Below are positions 26,993-36,685 of a stretch of 64,000 nucleotides of DNA, piece by piece. The notes beneath the pieces were generated by a model. It saw nothing but the letters and a program-made list of their open reading frames with translations. It did not search any database and was not told where the DNA came from. This DNA comes from JAJTFW01 sp903922455 (lineage in GTDB: Bacteria > Bacteroidota > Bacteroidia > AKYH767-A > OLB10), in assembly GCA_943329665.2 (NCBI GenBank), contig CALQEU020000005.1, forward strand, positions 62,001 to 126,000. The letters run 5' to 3'. Position 1 is the stretch's first letter. Every line of letters begins with the position of its first letter. The translations under genes were made by a program, and so were the position numbers.

Positions 26993-28081
26993 TCATTTTT
27001 TGGGCTCAGTCAATGTCTTAAAATAATGCAGGTAGATCGGTTGAAGTGCTTTAACAGAATAACTCTTTTCCACCGTCTTACGACCATTCTCGGCGCATTT
27101 TTGCCTTAAATCTGTATTTTCAATCAACAGACTTATTTTTCGAACCCAGTCATCAGTATCGGAAGCCAACATTCCATTTTCACCATCTTGAATGATATCA
27201 GTATTTACTCCAACAGGCGACATTACGGTTGCAATACTCATCGCCATATATTGAAGGCCTTTCAATCCACATTTTCCCTTAGCCCATTCGTCATCTGGTA
27301 AAGGCATGATTCCAATATCAATTTTTGCCAATTCGGCTAACTCTGTTTCCTTTTTCCAGGCAATACCTTTAATATCCAAGTCGGCATTAAAATAATTTTG
27401 ATCACCAATCACTTTAAAACAAATACGACTACCATACTTCTCTTTCAGTATTTTTAAAACTGGGATAGCCATTTCAAAATGACGAATGGTAGTGATGGAT
27501 CCACTCCAACCAATGCAAATTACTTCCTTCTCAAGAAAAGGCAAAGCTTTGTATTCATCGGTATCAATTGTTGTTGGAATTATTACCACATTATCATTGT
27601 GATGTTTGGCATAATCCATTAAATATTGATTGCCGGCAAAAATCAAATCCGACATGCTGATGAGTCGGGCTGTTTTCCCAGGATTCTTCATCCACCCAAA
27701 ACTTTTATTTGCGTCTGAAACATCAAAGTGCCAAATGGCATCATCGAAGTCATAGATCATAGGTGCTTTGGAACGATGCAACAACTCTTCAAAAAAAGTA
27801 GTACCTGTTAGAAAACCTTCTCTACACACAAAAATTAAATCGTATTTATTTCGATTAATAACATCATTCATTCGAGTTAATGTCGCTTTAAATCCAATCA
27901 TTGCTTTAGAAAAATATTTTCCGGGTTGATATAATATTTTATCATCTTCCTCTGAAATCAGATAAGAAATATGACAATTAAAACCATTCAACTTTAAAAA
28001 ATCGAGGTACTGCTCGAACCGGAATCTTTGATTGGGAGCACGATCTTTACGATGTGCAGTAATGATGAGAACTTGTTTCAC
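26993..28081 (-). CDS. Glycosyltransferase of the GT-B fold (GT4-like)
   Basis: A 362-residue enzyme that probably adds a sugar to a surface polysaccharide. The C-terminal domain carries the nucleotide-sugar-binding part VICIGWSGSITTIRHFE ... FKVIGDQ, LAKIDIGIMPLPDDEWAKGKCGLKGLQYMA and the GENGMLASD loop; the KxGLKGLQYMA element corresponds to the EGFGLxxLEAMA region of GT4 enzymes. The frame begins with GTG at 28081, 11 bases after the epimerase stop, consistent with one transcript. Donor and acceptor sugars are not identified. Confidence 0.8.
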   Translation of the reverse strand: MKQVLIITAHRKDRAPNQRFRFEQYLDFLKLNGFNCHISYLISEEDDKILYQPGKYFSKAMIGFKATLTRMNDVINRNKYDLIFVCREGFLTGTTFFEELLHRSKAPMIYDFDDAIWHFDVSDANKSFGWMKNPGKTARLISMSDLIFAGNQYLMDYAKHHNDNVVIIPTTIDTDEYKALPFLEKEVICIGWSGSITTIRHFEMAIPVLKILKEKYGSRICFKVIGDQNYFNADLDIKGIAWKKETELAELAKIDIGIMPLPDDEWAKGKCGLKGLQYMAMSIATVMSPVGVNTDIIQDGENGMLASDTDDWVRKISLLIENTDLRQKCAENGRKTVEKSYSVKALQPIYLHYFKTLTEPKK

Positions 28082-28092
28082 AACTCAGCGAA

Positions 28093-29088
28093 TTAATCTT
28101 CCTGCCAAATTGCAGGCAATTTTTCTGTGATTTCAATTCCTTTAAACTTATCACTTTCCTTGCTGCCGGCAGTCTTTGCCCAATCGGCCATGAGCTGCAA
28201 TCCCTCCTTTAAGGTATAGCCAGATTGGATAGAAAAAGCTTTTTGCACTTTCCCATGATCTGCATAGGCATGCATCACTTCGTTGCGTGCATCAAGGTGT
28301 CGAACTTGACCGCTCATTCCCATCACATCACATACTGTATTCGCTAATTCATTTACTGTAAATTCCTGATCCGCTCCAATATTAAAAACTTGATTGTATG
28401 CGGCAGGTACTTCAACACAATTCGCAATGTAAGGAGCTACATCTCCAATATAACTAAATGCTCTTGTTTGCTTACCATCACCAAAAATAGTTAGTGGTTT
28501 ACCTTGCATTAATTGATTCATGAAAATACCAACTACGTTACGATATTTATCTCCCAAATTTTGATACTCACCGTAAACATTATGCGGACGAAATACCACA
28601 TAATTCAATCCGAACATTTCATGCGTCGACTTCAAATCCATCTCTACTGCCAACTTTGAAATTCCATAAGGATCTTCTGGTGTTGGAAGCATGTCTTCGC
28701 GCATGGGTAATTGACCGCGTCCGTAAACAGCAATTGAAGAAGTGAACACAAAACATTTTATTTTATGCTTTACAGATTCATTGATCAAATTGACACTACC
28801 AATTAAATTATTTGTGTAATTAAATCGTTTAATAAAATGACTGAGTCCTTCTGCTGCATAGGCCGCTAGGTGATATACATAATCGAATTTATACTCGTTG
28901 AATATTTTCTCCAACAGTACATGATCCGTGATAGACCCGTTAATAAAAATGGCTTTGGGATTGACATTCTCTTCAAATCCACCACTTAAATCGTCTAACA
29001 CAATCACTTTGTGTCCTTTGTCAATCAGCTCATTACAAACATGAGCTCCAATAAATCCAGCACCGCCAGTAAGTAATGAAACAGTCAT
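28093..29088 (-). CDS. NAD-dependent sugar-nucleotide epimerase/dehydratase
   Basis: Extended short-chain dehydrogenase (331 residues) acting on a nucleotide sugar, most like UDP-glucose 4-epimerase. The Rossmann start is LLTGGAGFIGAHVCNELI, the acidic residue VLDDLSGG follows, and the active site shows TSSIAVYG and YGISKLAVEMD (YxxxK). RPHNVYGEYQNLGDKYRNVV matches the substrate loop. It forms an operon with the glycosyltransferase downstream and lies divergent from the FlaA1-type gene, so the three probably serve one surface glycan. The start is the ATG at 29088. Confidence 0.87.
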   Translation of the reverse strand: MTVSLLTGGAGFIGAHVCNELIDKGHKVIVLDDLSGGFEENVNPKAIFINGSITDHVLLEKIFNEYKFDYVYHLAAYAAEGLSHFIKRFNYTNNLIGSVNLINESVKHKIKCFVFTSSIAVYGRGQLPMREDMLPTPEDPYGISKLAVEMDLKSTHEMFGLNYVVFRPHNVYGEYQNLGDKYRNVVGIFMNQLMQGKPLTIFGDGKQTRAFSYIGDVAPYIANCVEVPAAYNQVFNIGADQEFTVNELANTVCDVMGMSGQVRHLDARNEVMHAYADHGKVQKAFSIQSGYTLKEGLQLMADWAKTAGSKESDKFKGIEITEKLPAIWQED

Positions 29089-29104
29089 AATTATATTATT
29101 GTGA

Positions 29105-29112
29105 CAAAAATA
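29105..29112 (-). promoter_or_regulatory. -7 promoter box TATTTTTG of the epimerase gene
   Basis: An exact TAnnTTTG match on the minus strand, 16 bases before the epimerase ATG, in the 120-base divergent gap. Confidence 0.5.
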
Positions 29113-29208
29113 GGTAAATCAATTGAATAGAAGTCTAAAATTGAATCCAAGCCCTTCAATTGCAAATAATTGCATAAATTAGCACCCTAAAATGAACGGA
29201 AATTCTCT

Positions 29209-31095
29209 ATGAAGAGAGGCCTAGAAAAATACGCTCCAAGCTTTCTTGTGCTGTTGACTGATGTAGCAATATGTTTGGTGTCTTTGGCTGTTGCTTATCA
29301 AATCCGTTTCAATTTTAACGTACCAGACACAGAAACAAACACATACATAACAGTATTTTCGTTTGTATTTATAATAAGAATCATATCTTTTTTGATTAGC
29401 AAAACCTACAAGGTAATCATCCGACATACAAGCACTCGTGACACTGTTCGAATTCTACTAACATTACTTACGGGATCTTTGTTGATGGTCATAAGCAATC
29501 CTATCAATTTCCATATAAATGGACGGTATCTGATTCCTTTTTCCATTATCATCATCGAATTTTTGCTTTCGGTATTTTTAATGGTTACTGGTCGATTAAT
29601 CGTCAAAGTGATTTACATGGAGCTAAAAAATCCATCCAGAGAAAAAACGGGAGTACTTATTTATGGAGCAGGAGAAGCTGGCCTAACGACAAAGAGAACT
29701 TTAGATCGAGATAAGGCAACTAAATACAAAGTAGTTGCTTTTATAGATGACGATCCAAAGAAAAACGGAAAAAAACTAGAAAGCATTTCTATTCATCCTT
29801 CATCGGCGATAGAAAAACTCATTCGAAAAAAAAACATCAAGCATTTAATTATTGCCATACAAAATATTTCACCTGAGAAAAAACAGTTTATTGTAGAAAC
29901 TGGTTTGTCACATAAAATTTACGTGTTAAATGTTCCTCCTGTACAAAGTTGGATCAATGGAGAATTAAGTTTTAAGCAAATTCGAAAAGTAAATATTGAA
30001 GATTTATTAGGAAGAGATCAAATATTACTTCAGCTCGAAAAAATTAAAGAAGAAATCCACAATAAAACCATTTTAGTAACCGGAGCCGCCGGTTCCATAG
30101 GTAGTGAAATGGTTCGTCAAATTCTTCCTTTTGAGCCTAAATTACTCTTGCTACTAGATATTGCAGAGTCTCCTTTGTACGATTTAGAATTAGAAATAAA
30201 AGACAATCCTAGCACCAATTTTCAAAACATAGAACCGATCATTGGCGACATTCGAAATAAAGACCGAATGCGTAATGTATTCAACACTTTCCATCCCGAC
30301 ATTATTTTTCATGCCGCCGCTTACAAGCATGTACCCATGATGGAATTAAATCCGAGCGAATCCATCTTAAACAATGTTTTAGGCACTAAAATTATTGCTG
30401 ATTTATCCAAAGAATTTAATGCGAGCAAATTTGTTATGATCAGCACCGACAAGGCGGTAAATCCAACCAATATTATGGGAGCTACCAAGCGCATTGCTGA
30501 AATGTATACTCAATCGATGAATGGATTAGGTAAAACTAAATTTATTACCACTCGATTTGGAAATGTCTTGGGATCTAACGGTAGCGTGATACCGCGATTT
30601 AAAAAACAGATTGAAAGCGGTAAACCACTCACGATTACTCATCCCGATATTACACGTTACTTCATGACTATTTCCGAAGCCTGTCAATTGGTGCTAGAAG
30701 CTGGTTCGATGGGTAAAGGAGGCGAAATTTTTATTTTCGATATGGGATCACCCATGAAAATTGCTGACTTAGCGAAGAAGATGATCCAGCTAAGTGGATT
30801 AGAATTAGGCAAAGACATTCAAATCAATTATACAGGACTACGACCTGGCGAAAAACTTTTTGAAGAGCTTTTAGCGAATGAAGAAAATACTTTACCTACC
30901 CATCACAAAAAAATAATGATTGCGAAAGTAAAGTCTTATCCGTTTGATTTTGTATCTGCAGAAATTGATGGCTTGATTGAATTATTCAATTCACAAAACA
31001 ATGAGGCAATTGTAACCAAGATGAAAAAGATTGTACCCGAATTCCTCAGTAAGAATTCAGAATATGAGCGTCTCGACAAAGAATTATCGAATTAA
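29209..31095 (+). CDS. Membrane-bound UDP-sugar 4,6-dehydratase (CapD/PglF type)
   Basis: A 628-residue polysaccharide-biosynthesis enzyme. Four membrane helices at residues about 10-145 are followed by a CoA-binding-like Rossmann region (VLIYGAGEAGLTTKR) and the catalytic SDR domain (ILVTGAAGSIGSEMVRQ). The active site is STDKAVNPTNIMGATKR, with Met in place of the usual catalytic Tyr, as is normal for the membrane-bound 4,6-dehydratases. These make UDP-4-keto-6-deoxy-GlcNAc, the start of many bacterial surface sugars. It is divergent from the epimerase operon and ends four bases from the convergent miaE. Confidence 0.9.
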   Translation: MKRGLEKYAPSFLVLLTDVAICLVSLAVAYQIRFNFNVPDTETNTYITVFSFVFIIRIISFLISKTYKVIIRHTSTRDTVRILLTLLTGSLLMVISNPINFHINGRYLIPFSIIIIEFLLSVFLMVTGRLIVKVIYMELKNPSREKTGVLIYGAGEAGLTTKRTLDRDKATKYKVVAFIDDDPKKNGKKLESISIHPSSAIEKLIRKKNIKHLIIAIQNISPEKKQFIVETGLSHKIYVLNVPPVQSWINGELSFKQIRKVNIEDLLGRDQILLQLEKIKEEIHNKTILVTGAAGSIGSEMVRQILPFEPKLLLLLDIAESPLYDLELEIKDNPSTNFQNIEPIIGDIRNKDRMRNVFNTFHPDIIFHAAAYKHVPMMELNPSESILNNVLGTKIIADLSKEFNASKFVMISTDKAVNPTNIMGATKRIAEMYTQSMNGLGKTKFITTRFGNVLGSNGSVIPRFKKQIESGKPLTITHPDITRYFMTISEACQLVLEAGSMGKGGEIFIFDMGSPMKIADLAKKMIQLSGLELGKDIQINYTGLRPGEKLFEELLANEENTLPTHHKKIMIAKVKSYPFDFVSAEIDGLIELFNSQNNEAIVTKMKKIVPEFLSKNSEYERLDKELSN

Positions 31096-31099
31096 TTTT

Positions 31100-31681
31100 C
31101 TATCCGTGAATGGTTTCTTTTTTTCCGAAATCTTGAATAATTTTTCCTTCCATCTCTAGCCATTCCTCCCATCTCGCTTCAGCATCTTCTTGCCCAGCAT
31201 ATTGTCGAGCAAAACTTAAATAAACCGTGTAATGATTCGCCTCGCTGATCATTAACTCATGATAGAATTTTTTCAAATCTTCATCATTGATATTTTCAGA
31301 AAGCACTTTAAATCGTTCACAACTTCTTGCTTCAATCATGGCAGAGAAAAACAATCGGTCTAATAGTTGTTGCTCTCTATTCCCACCTTTTCGCATAAAA
31401 TCATAAAGTCGATTTACATACTCATCTTTTCGTTCACGCCCTAATACAAATCCACGTTCCAATAATTTATCATGTACCATTCGAAAATGTTGGATTTCTT
31501 CTTCTGCAATCGCCAAAACGGCACTCACTAAATCGCTTTTCTCTGGATTCTTTATGACAATGGTAATCGCATTGGTAGCAGCTTTCTGTTCACAATAGGC
31601 ATGATCAGTCAAAATTTCCTCAATATTTCCCTCTACAATATTTACCCATCGAGGATCCGTTGCTAATTTCAATCGAAACAT
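31100..31681 (-). CDS. miaE: tRNA-(ms2io6A)-hydroxylase
   Basis: A diiron, ferritin-like hydroxylase (193 residues) acting on the isopentenyl group of modified adenosine 37 in tRNA. The iron ligands are in HAYCEQKAATNAI (Glu), AEEEIQHFRMVHDKL (ExxH), FSAMIEARSCERFKVL and LMISEANHYTVYLSFA (ExxH). The order and spacing match MiaE. It follows the E1 gene by 10 bases on the same strand. It is a common Bacteroidota gene. Confidence 0.88.
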   Translation of the reverse strand: MFRLKLATDPRWVNIVEGNIEEILTDHAYCEQKAATNAITIVIKNPEKSDLVSAVLAIAEEEIQHFRMVHDKLLERGFVLGRERKDEYVNRLYDFMRKGGNREQQLLDRLFFSAMIEARSCERFKVLSENINDEDLKKFYHELMISEANHYTVYLSFARQYAGQEDAEARWEEWLEMEGKIIQDFGKKETIHG

Positions 31682-31691
31682 ATTTTTCTAA

Positions 31692-33770
31692 TTAGTACTT
31701 TAATAAATTTTCAAAAGCTACCTTTACTTTATCTGCGTTGGGCAGCATTGTTGCTTCCAACGTTGAATTCAATGGAATAGCAGGTAAATTTTCGGCACCA
31801 ATTACTCGAACAGATGCATCTAACGATTGAAAACATTCCTCTTGAATTCTTCCTGCTAAGGCTTGTGCGAAGGAATTAAAAACTGGCTCCTCGGTTACAA
31901 CCATACACTTTCCATGTTTCCTTACGGAATTAAAAATGGTTTCTGTATCGATTGGATTCAATGTTCGCAAGTCAATTATTTCTACTTGACCAGGAAAATC
32001 TTTCGCTGCATTTCTCGACCAATACACTCCCATTCCGTAAGTAATTACGCTGATGGTTGCTAAATCATTTTTAGCATCCACTTCTTGAACGATGCGAGCT
32101 TTACCCAATGGTAAAATATAATCTTCAGAGGGTTCAACCGTTCTAGCTTCTTCCGTGCCTTTTATTTTGGACCAATACAACCCTTTATGCTCTAGCATTA
32201 CCACAGGATTCGGATCATAATACGCGGCTTTCATCAATCCTTTTAAATCAGCGCCCGTAGACGGATAACAAATTTTTATTCCACGAATATTCGTCAATAC
32301 ACTTTCAACACTCGAAGAATGGTAAGGTCCGCCACTACCGTATGCGCCTATAGGAACTCTAATGATACAACTGATTGGCCATTTTCCATTTGTCAAATAA
32401 CAGGATCTACTCACCTCTGTGAAAAGCTGGTTGAGTCCTGGCCAAATATAATCTGCAAACTGAACTTCTACAATGGGTTTACATCCTGAGACACTCATTC
32501 CGACGGTACTTCCCACGATAAATGCTTCTTGAATGGGTGTATTAAAAACACGATGGTCACCAAATTTTTGAGCGAGTGTAGCAGCTTCTCTGAACACTCC
32601 ACCCAATCTACCTCCCACATCTTGTCCATACAACAAACATTCTGGATGCTTGCTCATTAACTCCTGTATTGCGAATAAGGCACAATCTACCATTAATTTT
32701 GGTTCTGCTCCCGCTGGACTTCGCACCCCTAATTCTTCTAGAACCGGTGTTGGTGCAAATTCGTGCGTAAACAAATCTTCAGGTCGGGGATTCTCCGCTT
32801 TCATGGCTTCTTCAAAATCACCTCTTACCGTTGTGTATGCCAATGCTTCCATCTCTTCTAAATCAGCAACAGAAATTCCCATCTGCAATAACTCCTTACG
32901 CAATTTCGGCAATGGATCTCGTTTAGCAGCTTCCTCTAAATCGTCACGATACCATTCCTTACGAACACCGGATGTATGATGATTTAAGAGTGGAACTTCG
33001 GCATGCACTAAATAGGGACGCGGATTCGTTCGCATGGAAGAAATAATTCCATTCAACGTTTCATAGCATTGAAAAAAATCAGTTCCATCAATAGAAACTG
33101 CTTCAATCCCTTTAAAACCTTTTGCATATTCAAATGCATTCATTGCCCTGGTCTCTGCAGCTGTTGCAGAAATATCCCAACCATTATCCTGCACAATGTA
33201 AATAATTGGAAATTGTTTTAAGGCAGCCATCTGAAATGCTTCTGCAACTTCTCCTTCTGTAACACATGCATCACCCAGCGAACAAATCACAATGGGTAAA
33301 TCATCATTCTTCTCCAATAAGCCTTGCTTCAATAAATATTGAATACCCATGGCTACACCTGTAGTTGGTATTGCTTGCATTCCGGTAGCAGAACTTTGGT
33401 GCGGAATTTTTGGAAATCCTTTACGATTCAAACTCGGATGACAATAATAGGTTCTTCCACCTGAAAATGGATCGTCGCGCTTTGCCAGTAATTGCAACAT
33501 CAATTCATAAGGACGCATCCCGATGGCAAGCAACATACTGTCGTCACGATAATAGGCACTTAAATAATCTTGTTCCTTTAATAAAAGTCCTGTTGCTAAC
33601 TGAATTGCCTCATGACCACGAGAAGTGGCATGTACATATTTTGAAGTGATCTGTACTTTTTCTTCGTAAAGCACAGTCATTTCCTTCGCTGTGCACATCA
33701 AACGATATGCTTTTAATAACAATTCAGCACTTAATCCCGCTTTCATAGTAATCGTTTCAGAGAGTGACAT
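31692..33770 (-). CDS. Fused 2-oxoacid dehydrogenase E1 alpha/beta subunit
   Basis: Thiamine-diphosphate-dependent E1 component in which alpha and beta subunits are joined in one 692-residue chain. The alpha half (about 1-340) has the cofactor motif GDACVTEGEVAEAFQMA ... VQDN. The beta half (about 360-692) has the transketolase-like pyrimidine region (LLYGQDVGGRLGGVFREA) and the C-terminal domain (VITYGMGVYWSRNAA ... VVTEEPVFNSF). Substrate may be pyruvate or branched-chain 2-oxoacids; E2 and E3 are not in this window. I start at the ATG 33770; the in-frame TTG at 33800 overlaps the promoter box, which lies four bases before this ATG. Confidence 0.9.
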   Translation of the reverse strand: MSLSETITMKAGLSAELLLKAYRLMCTAKEMTVLYEEKVQITSKYVHATSRGHEAIQLATGLLLKEQDYLSAYYRDDSMLLAIGMRPYELMLQLLAKRDDPFSGGRTYYCHPSLNRKGFPKIPHQSSATGMQAIPTTGVAMGIQYLLKQGLLEKNDDLPIVICSLGDACVTEGEVAEAFQMAALKQFPIIYIVQDNGWDISATAAETRAMNAFEYAKGFKGIEAVSIDGTDFFQCYETLNGIISSMRTNPRPYLVHAEVPLLNHHTSGVRKEWYRDDLEEAAKRDPLPKLRKELLQMGISVADLEEMEALAYTTVRGDFEEAMKAENPRPEDLFTHEFAPTPVLEELGVRSPAGAEPKLMVDCALFAIQELMSKHPECLLYGQDVGGRLGGVFREAATLAQKFGDHRVFNTPIQEAFIVGSTVGMSVSGCKPIVEVQFADYIWPGLNQLFTEVSRSCYLTNGKWPISCIIRVPIGAYGSGGPYHSSSVESVLTNIRGIKICYPSTGADLKGLMKAAYYDPNPVVMLEHKGLYWSKIKGTEEARTVEPSEDYILPLGKARIVQEVDAKNDLATISVITYGMGVYWSRNAAKDFPGQVEIIDLRTLNPIDTETIFNSVRKHGKCMVVTEEPVFNSFAQALAGRIQEECFQSLDASVRVIGAENLPAIPLNSTLEATMLPNADKVKVAFENLLKY

Positions 33771-33774
33771 TCTG

Positions 33775-33782
33775 CAAAAATA
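33775..33782 (-). promoter_or_regulatory. -7 promoter box TATTTTTG of the E1 gene
   Basis: On the minus strand TATTTTTG is followed by CAGA and the ATG at 33770. The four-base gap predicts a leaderless E1-miaE transcript. An ATTTTG lies 15 bases before the box, slightly close for a -33 element. Confidence 0.55.
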
Positions 33783-34211
33783 GCAAATGATAAGGCTCAA
33801 AACATTGGAATTAACAACTTAAAAAATTCGCACAAGACATCGAACTCAACTAATAGCTTAAGTATCGATTAATCAAATTAGTACGGCTGATCACGCCACA
33901 TTATTCAACTTGAATATTTTATTGATTGCACGTTGTAAAAAGGTGAAAAACCTGATCTCATCGCTCTGCACTTATGCCTCATAGCTAATCAACATAGTTA
34001 AGCCAATAAAGAAAAACATTGAACTAAATCTATCGAAATTGAATTGTACTTAACCATCTAACTTCTATTTCAAATTTTGATGACAAAAGTGCCAAGCTAA
34101 GTGGAATTTAAATTAAGCTATTAACATAGCTGCGTGTAAAATTCGAACTCTCTCTTAGAAAACGAATACGAAAGTGGAGCTAATTTTACTTAATTACTCC
34201 CCTATAAAATT
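33783..34211. other. Empty AT-rich divergent spacer
   Basis: About 430 bases between the divergent E1 and GH31 genes. I find no open frame of note, tRNA, strong hairpin or repeat. It must hold the GH31 promoter, but no exact TAnnTTTG box is seen close to 34212. Confidence 0.4.
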
Positions 34212-36608
34212 ATGATTGAAATAAATAAAGAAAAGTACTCGGCCAAATACTTTCCAGCCGACATTAGTCATTTTACGCAAGAAGGTCAACTCCTGTATTT
34301 TTATGCTACTGACACGGTTTTAGAAGTAAAAATATTTTCTGATAAAATTGTGCGATTCCGTTATGCTCCTGACGGGACCTTTCAACGCGACTTTTCTTAT
34401 GCACTGGTAGAAAATGTTCCTATGCAAAAAGCGAATCTTTCTGTTTATGAAGATCGACATAAATTTGATTTGATGACTGAAAGTTTGGTGATTCAGATTT
34501 ACAAAAAGAATTTGAAAATAAATATACTGGATAGAAAATACAATGTCATTTGTGAAGATGAGTTAGGCTATCATTGGCAACATTATATTAAGAAGGGCGG
34601 GAAAATTAATTACTGTTCCAAAAAAATTCAAGAAGGTGAAGTGTTTTTCGGAATGGGAGACAAGCCGATGGAATTAAATCTAAAAGGCAAGCGAATTGAA
34701 AATTACGGTGCTGATACGTATGGATTTAAAAAAGACCAAGATCCCATCTACAAAAATATTCCATTCTACATGGGATTACATAACGACATTGGTTATGGAA
34801 TTTTTTTCGATAACACTTTCCGTACCATTTTCGATTTTGGAAAAGAGCAATTTGATGTTTGTAGCTATTGGGCGCGTGGTGGAGAGATGAATTATTATTT
34901 TATCTATGGTCCACAGTTAACGAATGTAGTTGAGCAATATGCTGGATTAACGGGCACTCCAGAAATGCCTCCACTTTGGGTGTTAGGATATCATCAATGT
35001 AAATGGAGCTATTATCCAGAAAAGCAAGTAAGAGAAATTGCACAGGAGTTTAGAGATCGCGGAATTCCATGCGATGCTATTTATCTAGACATTGACTATA
35101 TGGAAGGATTTCGTTGCTTTACATGGAGCAAAGAAGGATTTCCAAAGCCATCCAAATTATTGGGCGACTTAGCAGAGAAAGGATTTAAGACGGTTTTAAT
35201 TATTGATCCAGGAATTAAAATTGATCCGGAATATTGGGTATATCAAGAAGGAATTAAGAATGGATTTTTCTGTAAACGTGCAGATGGTGAATTGATGGTG
35301 GGAGATGTTTGGCCTGGCGCTTGTAATTTCCCGGACTACACTAATCCTGATGTGCGCCGATGGTGGAGTGGATTATTTGAAGAGTTAATTCGTCAAGGAG
35401 TACGTGGCGTTTGGAATGACATGAATGAGCCTGCGGTTTTTGAGATTGGCACTTTCCCTGAAGATGTTCGACACGATTACGATGGCGATCCATGCAGCCA
35501 TCGCAAAGCACATAATGTTTACGGCATGCAAATGACACGAGCAACACAAGAGGGAATTAAGAAATTTTTATATCCTAATCGACCCTTTGTAATTACACGT
35601 TCATGTTATGCAGGTGCGCAGCGATATAGTTCTGTTTGGACAGGTGATAATATTGCAACGTGGGAGCATTTGTGGATTGCAAATATGCAAATACAAAGAT
35701 TGGCCATGTCGGGGATTTCATTTGCGGGTTCTGATGTTGGCGGATTCATTGGTAATCCGGATGGAGAGCTTTATGTAAGATGGTTGCAGATGGCGGTATT
35801 TCATCCATTCTGCAGAACCCATTCTGCGGGAAATGATCAAGGTGCCGAACCACAAGAGCCTTGGTCTTTTGGACAAAAATTTGAATTTATTGCCAAAAAG
35901 TTCATCAACTTACGTTATCAACTGCTCCCCTATATTTATACTACATTCTGGCAAAATTCCCAGTATGGCACTCCCATGATTCGACCACTTGTTATGACAG
36001 AACAAGCCGACACAGAAGCATTATATCGGACGGATCAATATATGTTTGGCGATAAAATAATGGTGGCGCCGGTACATTTACCAGGAGCAGAAACACGTTT
36101 GGTATATATTCCTAAAGGGAGATGGTATAATTTCTGGAATGACGATTTAGAGATTGGAGGAAAAGAAATAGAAGTTGATGCCCCGCTCGACAAAATGCCT
36201 TTATTTGTAAAAGAAGGATCTGTTATTGCAAATTATCCAAAAATGCAATATGTTGGAGAAATTCCAATTACCGAATTAACACTCCACATCTATTTTACAA
36301 AAATTGTACAAACAAGTCATTTGTACGAAGATGCAGGAGACTATTACGGATACAGAAACGGGCAATTCAACATCAAAAAGTTTGTAGTAACCCAAAAGAG
36401 AGGGCACTTCAAAATATTCCAAACCATCAGTGGAAACTTCGAGCCTACTTACTTACATTACAAAATTGTTTTACATGGAGTACCAGAAAACATCAATGAA
36501 TTTGAAGTTGATGGAAAAGTACATAGAATCACGAAAAGACATACTCAGTTGGCGGTTGTAAAATTTAGAACGAGCGCATACTTTAAAGAAATTTCGTTGA
36601 AGTTATAA
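34212..36608 (+). CDS. Glycoside hydrolase family 31 alpha-glucosidase
   Basis: A 798-residue GH31 enzyme releasing alpha-linked glucose or a related sugar. An N-terminal beta domain (galactose-mutarotase-like, about 1-240) is followed by the TIM barrel. The nucleophile Asp is in GVWNDMNEPAVF (about residue 405) and the acid/base Asp in SSVWTGDNIATWEHL; GISFAGSDVGGF is the conserved substrate loop. C-terminal beta domains complete the protein. No signal peptide is visible, so the enzyme is likely cytoplasmic and may act on glycogen or imported oligosaccharide. It ends at a strong bidirectional terminator. Confidence 0.92.
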   Translation: MIEINKEKYSAKYFPADISHFTQEGQLLYFYATDTVLEVKIFSDKIVRFRYAPDGTFQRDFSYALVENVPMQKANLSVYEDRHKFDLMTESLVIQIYKKNLKINILDRKYNVICEDELGYHWQHYIKKGGKINYCSKKIQEGEVFFGMGDKPMELNLKGKRIENYGADTYGFKKDQDPIYKNIPFYMGLHNDIGYGIFFDNTFRTIFDFGKEQFDVCSYWARGGEMNYYFIYGPQLTNVVEQYAGLTGTPEMPPLWVLGYHQCKWSYYPEKQVREIAQEFRDRGIPCDAIYLDIDYMEGFRCFTWSKEGFPKPSKLLGDLAEKGFKTVLIIDPGIKIDPEYWVYQEGIKNGFFCKRADGELMVGDVWPGACNFPDYTNPDVRRWWSGLFEELIRQGVRGVWNDMNEPAVFEIGTFPEDVRHDYDGDPCSHRKAHNVYGMQMTRATQEGIKKFLYPNRPFVITRSCYAGAQRYSSVWTGDNIATWEHLWIANMQIQRLAMSGISFAGSDVGGFIGNPDGELYVRWLQMAVFHPFCRTHSAGNDQGAEPQEPWSFGQKFEFIAKKFINLRYQLLPYIYTTFWQNSQYGTPMIRPLVMTEQADTEALYRTDQYMFGDKIMVAPVHLPGAETRLVYIPKGRWYNFWNDDLEIGGKEIEVDAPLDKMPLFVKEGSVIANYPKMQYVGEIPITELTLHIYFTKIVQTSHLYEDAGDYYGYRNGQFNIKKFVVTQKRGHFKIFQTISGNFEPTYLHYKIVLHGVPENINEFEVDGKVHRITKRHTQLAVVKFRTSAYFKEISLKL

Positions 36609-36632
36609 TTCAAATTAAACATCTTAAAAAAT

Positions 36633-36665
36633 AAAAAATGCCTCAGGTTCCTGAGGCATTTTTTT
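36633..36665. terminator. Perfect bidirectional terminator
   Basis: AAAAAATGCCTCAGG (36633-36647) and CCTGAGGCATTTTTT (36650-36664) pair perfectly over 15 bp with a two-base loop, flanked by A-run and T-run. It sits between two convergent genes (GH31 and the type IX secreted protein) and can stop transcription both ways. Confidence 0.92.
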
Positions 36666-36685
36666 ATTGATATACTATTATAATA